From: Dokdonella koreensis DS-123
GTDB taxonomy: Bacteria; Pseudomonadota; Gammaproteobacteria; Xanthomonadales; Rhodanobacteraceae
Direction of reading: 5' to 3'
NCBI RefSeq assembly: GCF_001632775.1
Contig: NZ_CP015249.1
Location: forward strand, 4,320,686 to 4,384,685
Length of the DNA: 64,000 bases
The position numbers were made by a program, and so were the translations under genes. The notes under the pieces are model-generated. The model did not search any database. It saw nothing but the letters and a program-made list of their open reading frames with translations, and was not told the origin of the DNA. How positions within the stretch are numbered: position 1 is the stretch's first letter; every line of letters begins with the position of its first letter. Positions 35,700 to 43,803 of the stretch are shown here, piece by piece.

Positions 35700-36413
35700 A
35701 TGAAGACGCTGGGACTGTTCGCATTCCAAGGCCTCGCGCTGGCCCTGCTCGGCAGCGCTCCGGCGGCCCGTGCGGCCGACTACGTCGACCTGCGCCGGAT
35801 CGAGCCGGTGCAGGGCGATGCCGCCGCGGGCGCCGAGAAGGCCGCCACCTTGTGCTTCACCTGCCACGGCGCGAACGGCGTCTCGCCGGTACCGCTGTTC
35901 CCGAACCTGGCCGGGCAGCATGCCGACTATCTCTACCAGGAACTGCTGCGCTACAAGAGCGGAACCCTGCCCGAGTCGCCGATGACGGCGCTGGTGCAGC
36001 CGCTCGAGGATGCCGACCTGCGCAACCTCGCCGTGCACTACGCCGGCCTGGCGCTGGACGTACCGCCACCCGCGGCGGCAGCCGAGCCGGCGATCCTCGA
36101 CCGCGGCGGCACGCTGTACCGGGACGGCGACCCGGCGCGCGGCGTACCCCCGTGCCAGGGTTGCCACGGCGCCGATGCCAAGGGCCATGTACTGGCCGCG
36201 TCCGAGGCCTCCCGCGATACGCAGTACCGGACCTATCCGCTGCTCTACGGCCAGCAGGCGCAGTACGTGGCGACCCGGCTGCGCGACTATCGCAGCGGCA
36301 AGCTGGTGCACACCAGCAACGATTTCATCATGCGCGACGTCGCCAGCCGGCTGGACGACGCCTCGATCGACGCGATCGCCGCCTGGCTGGCGGCGCTGCC
36401 GGCCCCGCGCTGA
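35700..36413 (+). CDS. Diheme cytochrome c4-type electron carrier
   Basis: A periplasmic 237-residue cytochrome with signal peptide ending ARAAD and two CxxCH sites, CFTCH (52-56) and CQGCH (152-156), each in a class I domain. FPNLAGQHADYLYQELLRYKSG and YPLLYGQQAQYVATRLRDYRSG are the matching c4-type motifs of the two halves, showing internal duplication. Methionine-containing late segments (ESPMTALVQ; NDFIMRDVA) may give the axial ligands. It is the last gene of the conduit operon and probably links the decaheme protein to the inner-membrane chain. Confidence 0.92.
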   Translation: MKTLGLFAFQGLALALLGSAPAARAADYVDLRRIEPVQGDAAAGAEKAATLCFTCHGANGVSPVPLFPNLAGQHADYLYQELLRYKSGTLPESPMTALVQPLEDADLRNLAVHYAGLALDVPPPAAAAEPAILDRGGTLYRDGDPARGVPPCQGCHGADAKGHVLAASEASRDTQYRTYPLLYGQQAQYVATRLRDYRSGKLVHTSNDFIMRDVASRLDDASIDAIAAWLAALPAPR

Positions 36414-36421
36414 CCGACCGC

Positions 36422-36439
36422 CCGGCCACGCTCGGCCGG
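36422..36439. terminator. Hairpin between the cytochrome operon and the ABC permease gene
   Basis: CCGGCC (36422-36427) pairs with GGCCGG (36434-36439) around 6 bases, in the 36-bp gap between two convergent genes. It is short and lacks a U-tract. Confidence 0.3.
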
Positions 36440-36449
36440 TGGATCACGC

Positions 36450-37232
36450 TCAGGAGCGCAGGCCGGTCCCGGTGCGCAACAGCCACAGGCCGAGTGCGGT
36501 CAGCCCCACCGTGAAACCGATCATCAGCGCGTAGGCGATGCCGAGCGGCACGTCGCTCTCGCCGAGCAGGCCGTAGCGGAACGCGTTGACCATGTAGAAG
36601 ATCGGGTTGGCGTACGTGAGCGTCTGCGCCCATTCCGGCAGCAGCTTGACCGAGTAGAACACGCCGCCGAGGTAGGTCAGCGGGGTCAGGATGAAGGTCG
36701 GAACGATCGCGATGTCGTCGAACTTCTTGGCGTAGACCGCATTGACGAAGCCGGCCAGCGAGAAGATCGTCGCGCCGAGCACGACGGTCGAGAGCGTGAC
36801 CAGCGGGTGCGGCATGCGCACGTGCGTGAACAGCATCGCGATGCCCAGCACGATCACGCCGACCATCAGGCCGCGCACCACCGCGCCGACCACGTAGCCG
36901 GACAGGATCACGATGTTGGGCATCGGGCTGACCAGCAGCTCCTCGACGTGGCGGCCGAACTTGGCGCCGAAGAAGCTCGAGGAGATGTTGCCGTAGCTGT
37001 TCTGGATGATCGACATCATGACCAGGCCCGGCACGATGAAGTCCATGTAGTCGTGGCCGCCCATGTCGCCGATGCGGCTGCCGATCAGGCTGCCGAAGAT
37101 CAGGAAGTACAGCGTCATCGTGATCGCCGGCGGTACCAGGGTCTGCCCCCAGATGCGCAGGATGCGCATGACCTCGCGGCGCACGATCGTCAGGAAGGCG
37201 ACCAGGTTGGGATGCGTCGAGGGCGTGCTCAT
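36450..37232 (-). CDS. ABC-2 type exporter permease (YadH-like)
   Basis: A 260-residue inner-membrane permease with six hydrophobic helices and the ABC-2 signature around GGVFYSVKLLPEWAQTLTYANPIFYMVNAFRYG. PALITMTLYFLIFG-type and MDFIVPGLVMMSIIQNSYGN segments match the YadH group. The substrate is unknown; the group is often linked to lipid or cell-envelope export. The ATG at 37232 shares ATGA with the stop of the ATPase gene. The longer open frame is the shadow of that ATPase. Confidence 0.9.
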   Translation of the reverse strand: MSTPSTHPNLVAFLTIVRREVMRILRIWGQTLVPPAITMTLYFLIFGSLIGSRIGDMGGHDYMDFIVPGLVMMSIIQNSYGNISSSFFGAKFGRHVEELLVSPMPNIVILSGYVVGAVVRGLMVGVIVLGIAMLFTHVRMPHPLVTLSTVVLGATIFSLAGFVNAVYAKKFDDIAIVPTFILTPLTYLGGVFYSVKLLPEWAQTLTYANPIFYMVNAFRYGLLGESDVPLGIAYALMIGFTVGLTALGLWLLRTGTGLRS

Positions 37233-38164
37233 GCGGCGGCCTCGCGGTTTCCGGTGAGGCGCACGAACAGTTCCTCCAGGCGGTTGGACTTGGTGCGCAT
37301 CGAGCGCACGCGGATGCCGGCGGCATCGAGCGTCGCGAACACGCGGTTGAGGTCCATCGCCCTGGGCATTTCCAGGTCCAGCGTGTGGCCGTCCTCGGCC
37401 ACCAGCATGACGCCTTCGATCTCCGGCAGCCGGTCCGGCAGCGGGCCGTCGATGTCCAGGACGAAGCCTTCCACGTCGAGCTTGGCCAGCAATGCCTTCA
37501 TCGGCCCCTGCTCGATGATGCGGCCACCGTCGATGATCGCCAGGTTGCGGCACAGGCTCTCGGCTTCCTCGAGGTAGTGCGTCGTCAGGATCACGGTGGT
37601 GCCGGCCGCGTTGACCTCGCGCAGCGTGCGCCACATGCCGCGGCGGATCTCGATGTCGACGCCGGCGGTCGGCTCGTCGAGGATCAGGAGCCGCGGCCGC
37701 GTCATCATCGCGCGCGCGATCATCAGCCGCCGCTTCATGCCGCCGGAGAGGTTGCGCGACATCGTCTGCGCCTTGTCCCACAGCTGGGCGCGCTTGAGTT
37801 CCTGCTCGGCGCAGACGATCGCTTCGGCCCGCGGGATGCCGTAGAAGCCGGCGTAGTTGACGAGAATGTCGAACGGCTTCTCGAACAGGTTGAAGTTCAT
37901 CTCCTGTGGCACGAGGCCGATCATGCGCATCGCCGCGGCGCGCTGGGCGTGCAGGTCGACGCCGAAGACCCGCACCTCGCCGCTGGAGGCATTGACCAGC
38001 GAGCTGACGATGCCGATCAACGTGGATTTGCCGGCCCCGTTGGGGCCGAGGAGCGCGAAGAAATCGCCGGGCTGGACGCTCAGGGTCACGCCCTTGAGCG
38101 CCTCGACGCCGGTCGCATAGATCTTGCGCAGCTCGTGGAGTTCGAGCGCGGGCACGGTATTCAT
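37229..38164 (-). CDS. ABC exporter ATP-binding protein (YadG-like)
   Basis: A 311-residue ATPase energising the adjacent ABC-2 permease. Walker A is GPNGAGKST (about 39-47), the Q-loop lies in IGLVPQEMNFNLF, the signature is LSGGMKRRLMIARAM, Walker B is LLILDEPTAGVD and the switch His is in TTHYLEEAE. The last 90 residues form the extra domain of this subfamily, ending near RLEELFVRLTG. It is divergent from the flavoprotein gene. It overlaps the permease gene by 4 bases. Confidence 0.93.
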   Translation of the reverse strand: MNTVPALELHELRKIYATGVEALKGVTLSVQPGDFFALLGPNGAGKSTLIGIVSSLVNASSGEVRVFGVDLHAQRAAAMRMIGLVPQEMNFNLFEKPFDILVNYAGFYGIPRAEAIVCAEQELKRAQLWDKAQTMSRNLSGGMKRRLMIARAMMTRPRLLILDEPTAGVDIEIRRGMWRTLREVNAAGTTVILTTHYLEEAESLCRNLAIIDGGRIIEQGPMKALLAKLDVEGFVLDIDGPLPDRLPEIEGVMLVAEDGHTLDLEMPRAMDLNRVFATLDAAGIRVRSMRTKSNRLEELFVRLTGNREAAA

Positions 38165-38250
38165 CGGAGTGGGGGATGGGGCAACGCGGGGAGGGCCGAC
38201 ATGGCCCTGCTAGTATAGCGGGCCGCGACCACCGGTTGGTTCCCTTCCCC

Positions 38251-38997
38251 GTGATCAGGCTGTTTCCCTTGCGCCTCACCGCCGGCCGGATGCTGGCTCC
38301 CAGCGTGCGGCACCTCACCTTCGAGCGCACCGACGGCGAGCCGGTGGCCTTCGTGCCGGGCCAGTTCATCCAGTTCCATTTCCAGTACGCCGACGGCACC
38401 CCGACCAAGCGCAGCTACTCGATCGCCACCCGCAGCGACGACCCGTCCGCTGGCGGACGGGTCGAGATCGCCGTTTCGTACGTGAGCGGCGGCGCCGCCA
38501 CCGAACGGCTGGCGCACCTGGCGGTCGGCGAAACGATCGATGCGAGCGGTCCGTACGGGCGCTTCTGCCTGCAGGACGGCGACCACAACGGGCGCTATCT
38601 GCTGGTGGCGACCGGCACCGGCGTCACGCCGTACCGGGCGATGCTGCCGTCGCTGGCACAGGCGATCGGCGAGCGGGGCTGCGAGGTGGCGCTGGTCTAC
38701 GGCGCCCGCAACGAGGCCGAACTGCTCTACGGCGAGGAGTTCGAGGCCTTCGCCAGGGACGTGCCCGGCTTCAGCTTCCATCCGTGCTTCAGCCGCGTGC
38801 CGCGCACGCCGCCGCGTCCGGGCGACCGCAACGGCCGCGTGCAGGTCGCGCTGGCCGACCTGGCACCTGACCCGGCACGTGACATCGCCTACCTGTGCGG
38901 CAATCCGGACATGGTCGACGAGAGCTTCGCGCTGCTGCAGCACGCCGGCCTGGCGGTACGGCAGATCCGGCGCGAGAAGTACGTGTCCTCGCGCTGA
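38251..38997 (+). CDS. Ferredoxin/flavodoxin-NADP+ reductase-type flavoprotein
   Basis: A 248-residue FAD-dependent oxidoreductase. The FAD domain (1-105) contains FVPGQFIQFHFQ and the flavin motif RSYSIAT. The NAD(P) domain (110-248) has YLLVATGTGVTPYRAMLPSL, VALVYGARNEAELLYGEEF and YLCGNPDMVDESFALL. The length and the missing 2Fe-2S domain fit a bacterial Fpr-type or single-subunit reductase. The GTG at 38251 is chosen because upstream codons give a Gly/Arg-rich stretch unlike the family; the true start could differ. A TAGTATAG -10-like stretch lies at 38211-38218. Confidence 0.82.
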   Translation: MIRLFPLRLTAGRMLAPSVRHLTFERTDGEPVAFVPGQFIQFHFQYADGTPTKRSYSIATRSDDPSAGGRVEIAVSYVSGGAATERLAHLAVGETIDASGPYGRFCLQDGDHNGRYLLVATGTGVTPYRAMLPSLAQAIGERGCEVALVYGARNEAELLYGEEFEAFARDVPGFSFHPCFSRVPRTPPRPGDRNGRVQVALADLAPDPARDIAYLCGNPDMVDESFALLQHAGLAVRQIRREKYVSSR

Positions 38998-39019
38998 AGG
39001 CGCGCCGGCCACGCGGCGT

Positions 39020-40018
39020 TCAGTAGGTCACGGTCACGACGATGGTGTCGGTGTACAGGCCCGCGGCGCGCGGCGCCTGGGCCGGAACCCGGCCGTACAC
39101 GGTCAGGTTCTGCGTGGTGCCGGTGCCGGTCCCGGCCAGCGTGTCGATGCCCAGGCTGCTGCCCCAGCGCTGGCTGCGGGCGATGTCGCGATAGAGCTCG
39201 TAGGTGATCAGGCCACCGGCGCCGCTCATGCGCCGGGCGGTTCCCGACGCGTTCTGGCCGTTGCCCAGGCTCACCTGCCACGGCGCGCGATAGGTGCAGC
39301 GCAGGCTGATCGCCGAGGCGGCATCGTGGGCGACGCCGAGCAGCCCGTCCACCGGGCCGAAATCGTGATCGGCAGCGCTGACCGTGCAGGCCGGCGCCAC
39401 GTTGGCGTTCGCCGTGAACGCGAACGTGCCGTTGTTGGCGGTGCCGCAGTCCGCCGGGTACGTGCCCAGGCTCAGCAATACCTCGTTGTAGCGGAACGAC
39501 AGCCGGGTGTGGATGCCGCTGAACGCGTTCGCGTAGCTGCCGATGCCGAGCCCGGTCTGTCCGGCCGGCACGCGCCCGTAGACGGTGGCCGAGCCGGTCC
39601 GGGTGGTGCCGACGCCGAGGATCGTGAAGCTCAGGTCGCGCTGCAGCGGCGGCGTCCCCGGCGTATCGATCGATCCCCAGGTCTGGCTGTGGCCGGCGTC
39701 GCGGTAGAGCTGGAAGGCCATGACGTCGCCGCTGGTGTTGGTCATCTGCCGCGGCGCGATGCCGGTGCCCTGCGCGCCGGTGCCGATGCTCAGGCACAAC
39801 CGCGCATAGACGCCGTAGAGGTTGCCGAGCAGTCCGCTGCTGTAGGTGCACTGGTAGTTGATCGTGGCGGTGGCGTCGACCAGGCCGCCGAGCGGGTCCA
39901 CGGCGCCGAAGCTGATGTCGGTCATCGTGGCGCTGCAGGTCGTCACCGCCTGTGCGCCGCCGCCGAGCACGGCCGCCAGCAGCGCCGCCGCTGTGCGCAC
40001 CGCGTGGCTCATCGGCAT
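39020..40018 (-). CDS. Csu-type pilus tip adhesin with two SCPU domains
   Basis: A 332-residue exported protein with signal peptide ending AQAVT and two spore-coat-U (SCPU) pilin domains (about 26-180 and 195-332). Each has the SCPU pattern: a starting Cys, DxxFG (TDISFGAVDPLG; HDFGPVDGLLG), an inner Cys, and an ending YxxRVPAxQ...Y segment. The last strand is TDTIVVTVTY. In the Csu system the two-domain subunit CsuE caps the fibre and binds surfaces. It is the last gene of the pilus operon; its start (40018 or 40012) overlaps the usher stop. Confidence 0.88.
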   Translation of the reverse strand: MPMSHAVRTAAALLAAVLGGGAQAVTTCSATMTDISFGAVDPLGGLVDATATINYQCTYSSGLLGNLYGVYARLCLSIGTGAQGTGIAPRQMTNTSGDVMAFQLYRDAGHSQTWGSIDTPGTPPLQRDLSFTILGVGTTRTGSATVYGRVPAGQTGLGIGSYANAFSGIHTRLSFRYNEVLLSLGTYPADCGTANNGTFAFTANANVAPACTVSAADHDFGPVDGLLGVAHDAASAISLRCTYRAPWQVSLGNGQNASGTARRMSGAGGLITYELYRDIARSQRWGSSLGIDTLAGTGTGTTQNLTVYGRVPAQAPRAAGLYTDTIVVTVTY

Positions 40019-42327
40019 GTCAGCGGTCCCGGCGTGGTGGCCGCCGGCCGCGCCGGCCGCGCGAATCGCACACGGCAGGGGCCTGCGGGCCGTTCGATCT
40101 CCAGCACGTTGTCGTCCTCCAGGTTCTCGATGTAGGCCAGGCCGTCGTAGCCGACCACGGCGGGCGGATGTCCCTGCCGGCGGATGCGGCTTCCTGCCGG
40201 CAGCGGCTTGCCGGCCGTGTCGACCAGGGTCAGCGTGATACCGTCCCGCGCGGCGATGTCGAAACGCACATGGGTGCCGGTGCCGCGCATCGGCACCACG
40301 CTGTGCTCGACGACGTCGGCCCGCAGGTCCGCCGCCAGGTTCAGCGGCGAGATCGCGATGCGGTTGCGCTGATAGGCGTTGAGCGGGGTCACCAGCAGTA
40401 CGCCATCGGTATCGGTGCGGCCGATCGGGCGGTTCTCGAGCAGCACCGGCACGTCGCCGACGCCGGCGGTGGACACGACCGCGAAGGCATCGTCCACGCG
40501 CCGCGTCGCGAACAGGTGCCCGGCGGCCCAGACCAGGGCGCCGTTCATTCCGGAATAAGCCATCCGCTCGTCACCGGACGCCTGCGCACCGGCCAGCAGC
40601 TGCGCCCAGGGTCCACGCCATCCGAGTTCGGCCAGGCCACCGGCATCGCCGTCGCCACCGCGCGCCTGGGCGCGCCAGCCGGTGCCGCCGTCGCCGGGTA
40701 TCGGGCGCGCCACCTCGACCGTCAGCGTGTCGGTCCCGCGCTCGCGCTGCAGCGAGGCACCGAGCTGCACCGGGCCGGCCAGGCTCATCGTGAAGCCGAG
40801 GAAGACGCCACGGTCGCGGGCATCCTCCAGGTTGCGGTTGAGGTTGACATGCAGCGCCGCCCGCCTCGCGATCGAACGCGACCACGACGCGCTGACGTAG
40901 CGCGACGCCGGCTCGTCCGGGTAGCGCAGGTGGGCGAAGACCAGCCCGAGGTTGCCGATGCGGCCGGCGTCGAGGCCGAGCAACGCCCGTGCACTGGCCC
41001 GCGGCGGCGGCCGGCCGAAATCGCTGGCGATGTCGCGGTAGGCGCCCTGCGTACGACTGCCCTGCACGCCCACCTGGAGCCGGCGCTGCCGCAGCAGGTA
41101 GCCGATGCTGGTCAGCGATCCGCTCGCCCCGGCATGGCGGCTGCGCGCATGCGCGGCCGAGAGCACGCCGGCCATGCCGAGCAGGAGATGGGCACCGCCG
41201 CCGGCCAGCGCCGTGTCGCCGCCCGCCTCGGCATGCGTCTCGACGGTGAGGCGATCGGTCAGGCCGTGGCGCCACAGGCCGCTGGCGACCGGATCGCCGG
41301 CATAGTCGAACGAGGCCTGGCCGCGGTTGCGCCGCACGAAGCCGAGTTCCGCCGAATAGTCACTGAGGCCGCGCTGCAACAGCAGCGGCGTGGCATAGAA
41401 CGGAAAGTCGAACGTGGTCACGCGTCCGAGCGCATCGGTCAGCACGATCTGCGCGAGTCCGGCGCCCGATACCGGCGGCGCCGTGTTCAGCTGGAACGGT
41501 CCGGCCGTCAGCTGGCCGCTGTACTGGCGCATGCCGTCGATGTACAGCTCGATCGCCGAGGGCGCGGCCGCTTCGCCGTAGAACGCCGGCAACGGCATCG
41601 TCAGGCGATACGGCTGGAGGCTGAAGTCGCGTGCCAGCTGGATGCCGCCGACGTAGGTCGGCCGAGCCCATTCCGGCCCGCGCGTCAGCAGGTCGCCGAC
41701 GGTGAGCGTCAGCATCCGCTCCGGGAACGCCTTCGACCAGAACGTGTCCAGCCGCACCGAACCGCGGCGCCCGTGGCCGTCCGCGACGCCGGCCTGCACG
41801 ATGCCCGAATGGCTCAGCACGCCGGCGGCGCCGAACGCCCGCAGCTCGCCATAGCCGTTGACGGCCCGGGCGCCCTCGGATGCGTACGAGGCATACAGGT
41901 CGTAGTTCAGCAGCAGGCCCGGCGATGCCGTGGCCGCCGGCACGTCATCGACCGGCGCGCCGAGCACGGCCGGCGCGATGTCCAGCAGCGACACCGGTGC
42001 ATCGATCGTCACGCGCTGGCGCGCCGCATCGTAGTCGATCCGCACGCCGGGCATGCCGGCCAGGTCGATCCAGGTATCCCCCGCCGTCGGACCGGCGCGG
42101 AACCGCAGGCCCCGCAACGTGTCGGCGCCGGCCCACAGGCGCCCGTCCCGCAACTCGAACACCGCCAGGCCCGGCTGCGCCGTGCCGTTGAGGATCACGT
42201 CCAGGTACAACGTGGCGGCGCCGGACACGGCCGGGTCCGCCGCCGCGCTGGTGCCGACCGGCAGCCAGGCGAAGGCCAGGCTAGCGATCGTCGCCAGCGT
42301 GCGTGATCGTACGTTCCAGCCACTCAC
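40009..42327 (-). CDS. Archaic (Csu-type) outer-membrane usher
   Basis: The pore that secretes and assembles pilus subunits: 772 residues, near the CsuD length. A signal peptide ends TSAAADP. It has an N-terminal domain (LYLDVILNGTAQPGLAVFEL), a barrel with YGELRAFGAAGVLSHSG and GGIQLARDFSLQPYRLTMPL, a plug containing SAIELYIDGMRQYSGQLTAGPF, and C-terminal domains ending PLPAGSRIRRQGHPPAVVGYDG. The GTG start at 42327 lies 47 bases inside the chaperone gene. No ATG is available nearby and the signal peptide begins here, so the overlap is probably real. Confidence 0.9.
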   Translation of the reverse strand: MSGWNVRSRTLATIASLAFAWLPVGTSAAADPAVSGAATLYLDVILNGTAQPGLAVFELRDGRLWAGADTLRGLRFRAGPTAGDTWIDLAGMPGVRIDYDAARQRVTIDAPVSLLDIAPAVLGAPVDDVPAATASPGLLLNYDLYASYASEGARAVNGYGELRAFGAAGVLSHSGIVQAGVADGHGRRGSVRLDTFWSKAFPERMLTLTVGDLLTRGPEWARPTYVGGIQLARDFSLQPYRLTMPLPAFYGEAAAPSAIELYIDGMRQYSGQLTAGPFQLNTAPPVSGAGLAQIVLTDALGRVTTFDFPFYATPLLLQRGLSDYSAELGFVRRNRGQASFDYAGDPVASGLWRHGLTDRLTVETHAEAGGDTALAGGGAHLLLGMAGVLSAAHARSRHAGASGSLTSIGYLLRQRRLQVGVQGSRTQGAYRDIASDFGRPPPRASARALLGLDAGRIGNLGLVFAHLRYPDEPASRYVSASWSRSIARRAALHVNLNRNLEDARDRGVFLGFTMSLAGPVQLGASLQRERGTDTLTVEVARPIPGDGGTGWRAQARGGDGDAGGLAELGWRGPWAQLLAGAQASGDERMAYSGMNGALVWAAGHLFATRRVDDAFAVVSTAGVGDVPVLLENRPIGRTDTDGVLLVTPLNAYQRNRIAISPLNLAADLRADVVEHSVVPMRGTGTHVRFDIAARDGITLTLVDTAGKPLPAGSRIRRQGHPPAVVGYDGLAYIENLEDDNVLEIERPAGPCRVRFARPARPAATTPGPLTCR

Positions 42328-43027
42328 CGTTGACCCTCGCACGCACGCGCACCGTCGCCGGCACCGGACCGTCGACCGGCAACCGCCAGCGCATCCGCGA
42401 TCCGGCCAGCACGTAGCCGAGCAGGCCGCGGCTGAGCACGATCTTCGCGCCCGACGCATCCTCCAGTTCGACCTCGCTCAGTTGCGCGCGCGCCGACCCG
42501 GTATTGACCACGTCCAACGCCGGCGGCGCCGCCACCCATCGCCAGGCCAGTTGCGGTTGCGCCGGTCCGCCGGCTTCCGGCGCGATGAAGACCGGAATCG
42601 AATAGCGCAACAGGAACTGCACGCCCGGTCCCGCGGCGGCTTCGCCCGGCGCGTCGCCGCCGCCGGGCAGCTCGTCGACGATCACCCGGAAGCTCTGCTC
42701 GCCCGCCGCGCGCGCCAGGCCGGGGGCACGGACGATGCGCACCAGCTGGCGCCCGCCCGCCGGCACGTCGAGCATCGGCGGGCTGGCGAGGAGATCACCC
42801 GACGCGACCAGCCGGTCGTCCTGATCGACCTGGGTCCAGCGGAACACGCGCACCTGTGCCTGCAGCGCGCGCGGTCCGGTATTGGAGAGCCATAGCAGCG
42901 TGCTGGCGTCCTCACGGCCGATCTCGAGCATGATCGGCGTGACCTGCAGGCCGGCGGCCGGCACGGCCGGCACGCCGGCCAGCGCAGCGGCGGCCAGAAC
43001 GAAGCGCGCGAGCAGTCTGCGGTGCAT
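42281..43027 (-). CDS. Csu-type periplasmic pilus chaperone
   Basis: A 248-residue PapD-like periplasmic chaperone that donates strands to pilin subunits. A signal peptide ends near PAAGLQ. Domain 1 has the family opening LQVTPIMLEIG and the edge-strand pattern QVRVFRWTQVDQDDRLVASGDLLASPP; GGRQLVRIVRAP holds the conserved Arg. FLLRYSIPVFI begins domain 2. The spelling resembles CsuC of Acinetobacter. The gene lies between pilin (12-bp gap) and usher. Confidence 0.9.
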   Translation of the reverse strand: MHRRLLARFVLAAAALAGVPAVPAAGLQVTPIMLEIGREDASTLLWLSNTGPRALQAQVRVFRWTQVDQDDRLVASGDLLASPPMLDVPAGGRQLVRIVRAPGLARAAGEQSFRVIVDELPGGGDAPGEAAAGPGVQFLLRYSIPVFIAPEAGGPAQPQLAWRWVAAPPALDVVNTGSARAQLSEVELEDASGAKIVLSRGLLGYVLAGSRMRWRLPVDGPVPATVRVRARVNGEWLERTITHAGDDR

Positions 43028-43039
43028 CCCTGCGATCGC

Positions 43040-43549
43040 TCAGTAGGTCACCGTGACCGCGATCGTGTCGGTGTAGGCGCCGGCATTGGCATTGGCGCTC
43101 GGCACCAGGCCGTAGACGCTGGCGGCCTGCGCACTGCCGGTGCCGGTGGCGGCGAACGTGTCGGTGCCGATGGTCTCGCCCCAGGGCGTGGTGTGGCCGA
43201 CGTCCTGGTAGAGCTGGTAGGGGACGAAATGCGAGGCACCGTCGCTCATCCGCCGTGTCGCGACGTCGCCCGGCGTCGCGGCGTGCAGGCCGGCACCGAG
43301 GCCGACCGTATACGGCGAGCCCGGCGTGCAGGTGACGGTGATCGTCGAAAGACCGGTGATCGCCGTAGCCAGCGAAGCGTGCGCGCCGAAGTCCAGATCG
43401 GTCGGTGCCGTGGTGGTCACGTCACAGGCCTTCTGCACCGTCATGCGTACCTGGAACGAACTGGTCACGGTATCCGCACCGGCAATTCCTGAATAACCCA
43501 GCGCCAATGCGAGGCCCGCCATGATCGAGGTTCTACTGAATATGTTCAT
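43040..43549 (-). CDS. Csu-type major pilin (single SCPU domain)
   Basis: A 169-residue exported pilin with signal peptide ending GIAGAD. The SCPU domain has FQVRMTVQKACDVTT, LDFGAHASLATAITGLSTITVTC and a final ASVYGLVPSANANAGAYTDTIAVTVTY-type donor-accepting end. The two cysteines fit the usual intrachain disulfide. It is the CsuA/B-like shaft subunit and the first gene of a four-gene operon (pilin, chaperone, usher, tip). Classical csu operons have two more minor subunits, absent here. AAGGGAC precedes the ATG, and a sigma-54 site lies 46-62 bases upstream. Confidence 0.9.
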   Translation of the reverse strand: MNIFSRTSIMAGLALALGYSGIAGADTVTSSFQVRMTVQKACDVTTTAPTDLDFGAHASLATAITGLSTITVTCTPGSPYTVGLGAGLHAATPGDVATRRMSDGASHFVPYQLYQDVGHTTPWGETIGTDTFAATGTGSAQAASVYGLVPSANANAGAYTDTIAVTVTY

Positions 43550-43594
43550 ATTGTCCCTTTATGAATGAGTGGAAGAATTTCCGATTATTGGATA

Positions 43595-43611
43595 CGCATA
43601 ACGCGTGCCAA
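43595..43611 (-). promoter_or_regulatory. Sigma-54 (RpoN) -24/-12 promoter for the pilus operon
   Basis: The minus strand reads TTGGCACGCGTTATGCG. The -24 half TTGGCACG is perfect and the -12 half TATGC deviates by one base from TTTGC/TTGC forms. The GG (43609-43608) and GC (43597-43596) are exactly 10 bases apart. The predicted start near 43585 leaves a leader of about 35 bases with the AAGGGAC site. Confidence 0.65.
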
Positions 43612-43730
43612 TGGACTCTGCGATCCAATCGACATTTTCTTGACGTATCCCATTCATCCACTGCCGGCGCGCATCGTAAAAATGGCGAGTTGCGACACGC
43701 GCTGTCATGCGTTCAGCCGCCCCTGTCATC

Positions 43731-43748
43731 TGTAAAGCTCGCTTGACA
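43731..43748 (+). promoter_or_regulatory. Xre operator box 1 (overlaps -35)
   Basis: TGTAAAG-CTCG-CTTGACA, an 18-base palindrome with one mismatch. Its right half contains TTGACA (43743-43748), a perfect -35. A TAGGCT -10-like box lies 18 bases downstream (43767-43772). Bound protein here would block RNA polymerase. Confidence 0.6.
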
Positions 43749-43774
43749 GTCGGCCCGGCGCCACCGTAGGCTGT

Positions 43775-43792
43775 TGTCAAGCTAACTTGACA
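43775..43792 (+). promoter_or_regulatory. Xre operator box 2 (overlaps transcription start)
   Basis: TGTCAAG-CTAA-CTTGACA, a perfect 7-bp inverted repeat around 4 bases, differing from box 1 by one base in the arms. The centres of the two boxes are 44 bases apart, about four helical turns. The box covers the expected +1 and ends 11 bases before the first gene of the operon. Confidence 0.65.
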
Positions 43793-43803
43793 GGCCTGCC
43801 TCG

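Noticed and set aside
43601-43803. Additional short ORF (43559-43780, minus)
   Set aside because: It spans the pilus sigma-54 promoter and the Xre operators and has no ribosome site; regulatory DNA explains the region better.
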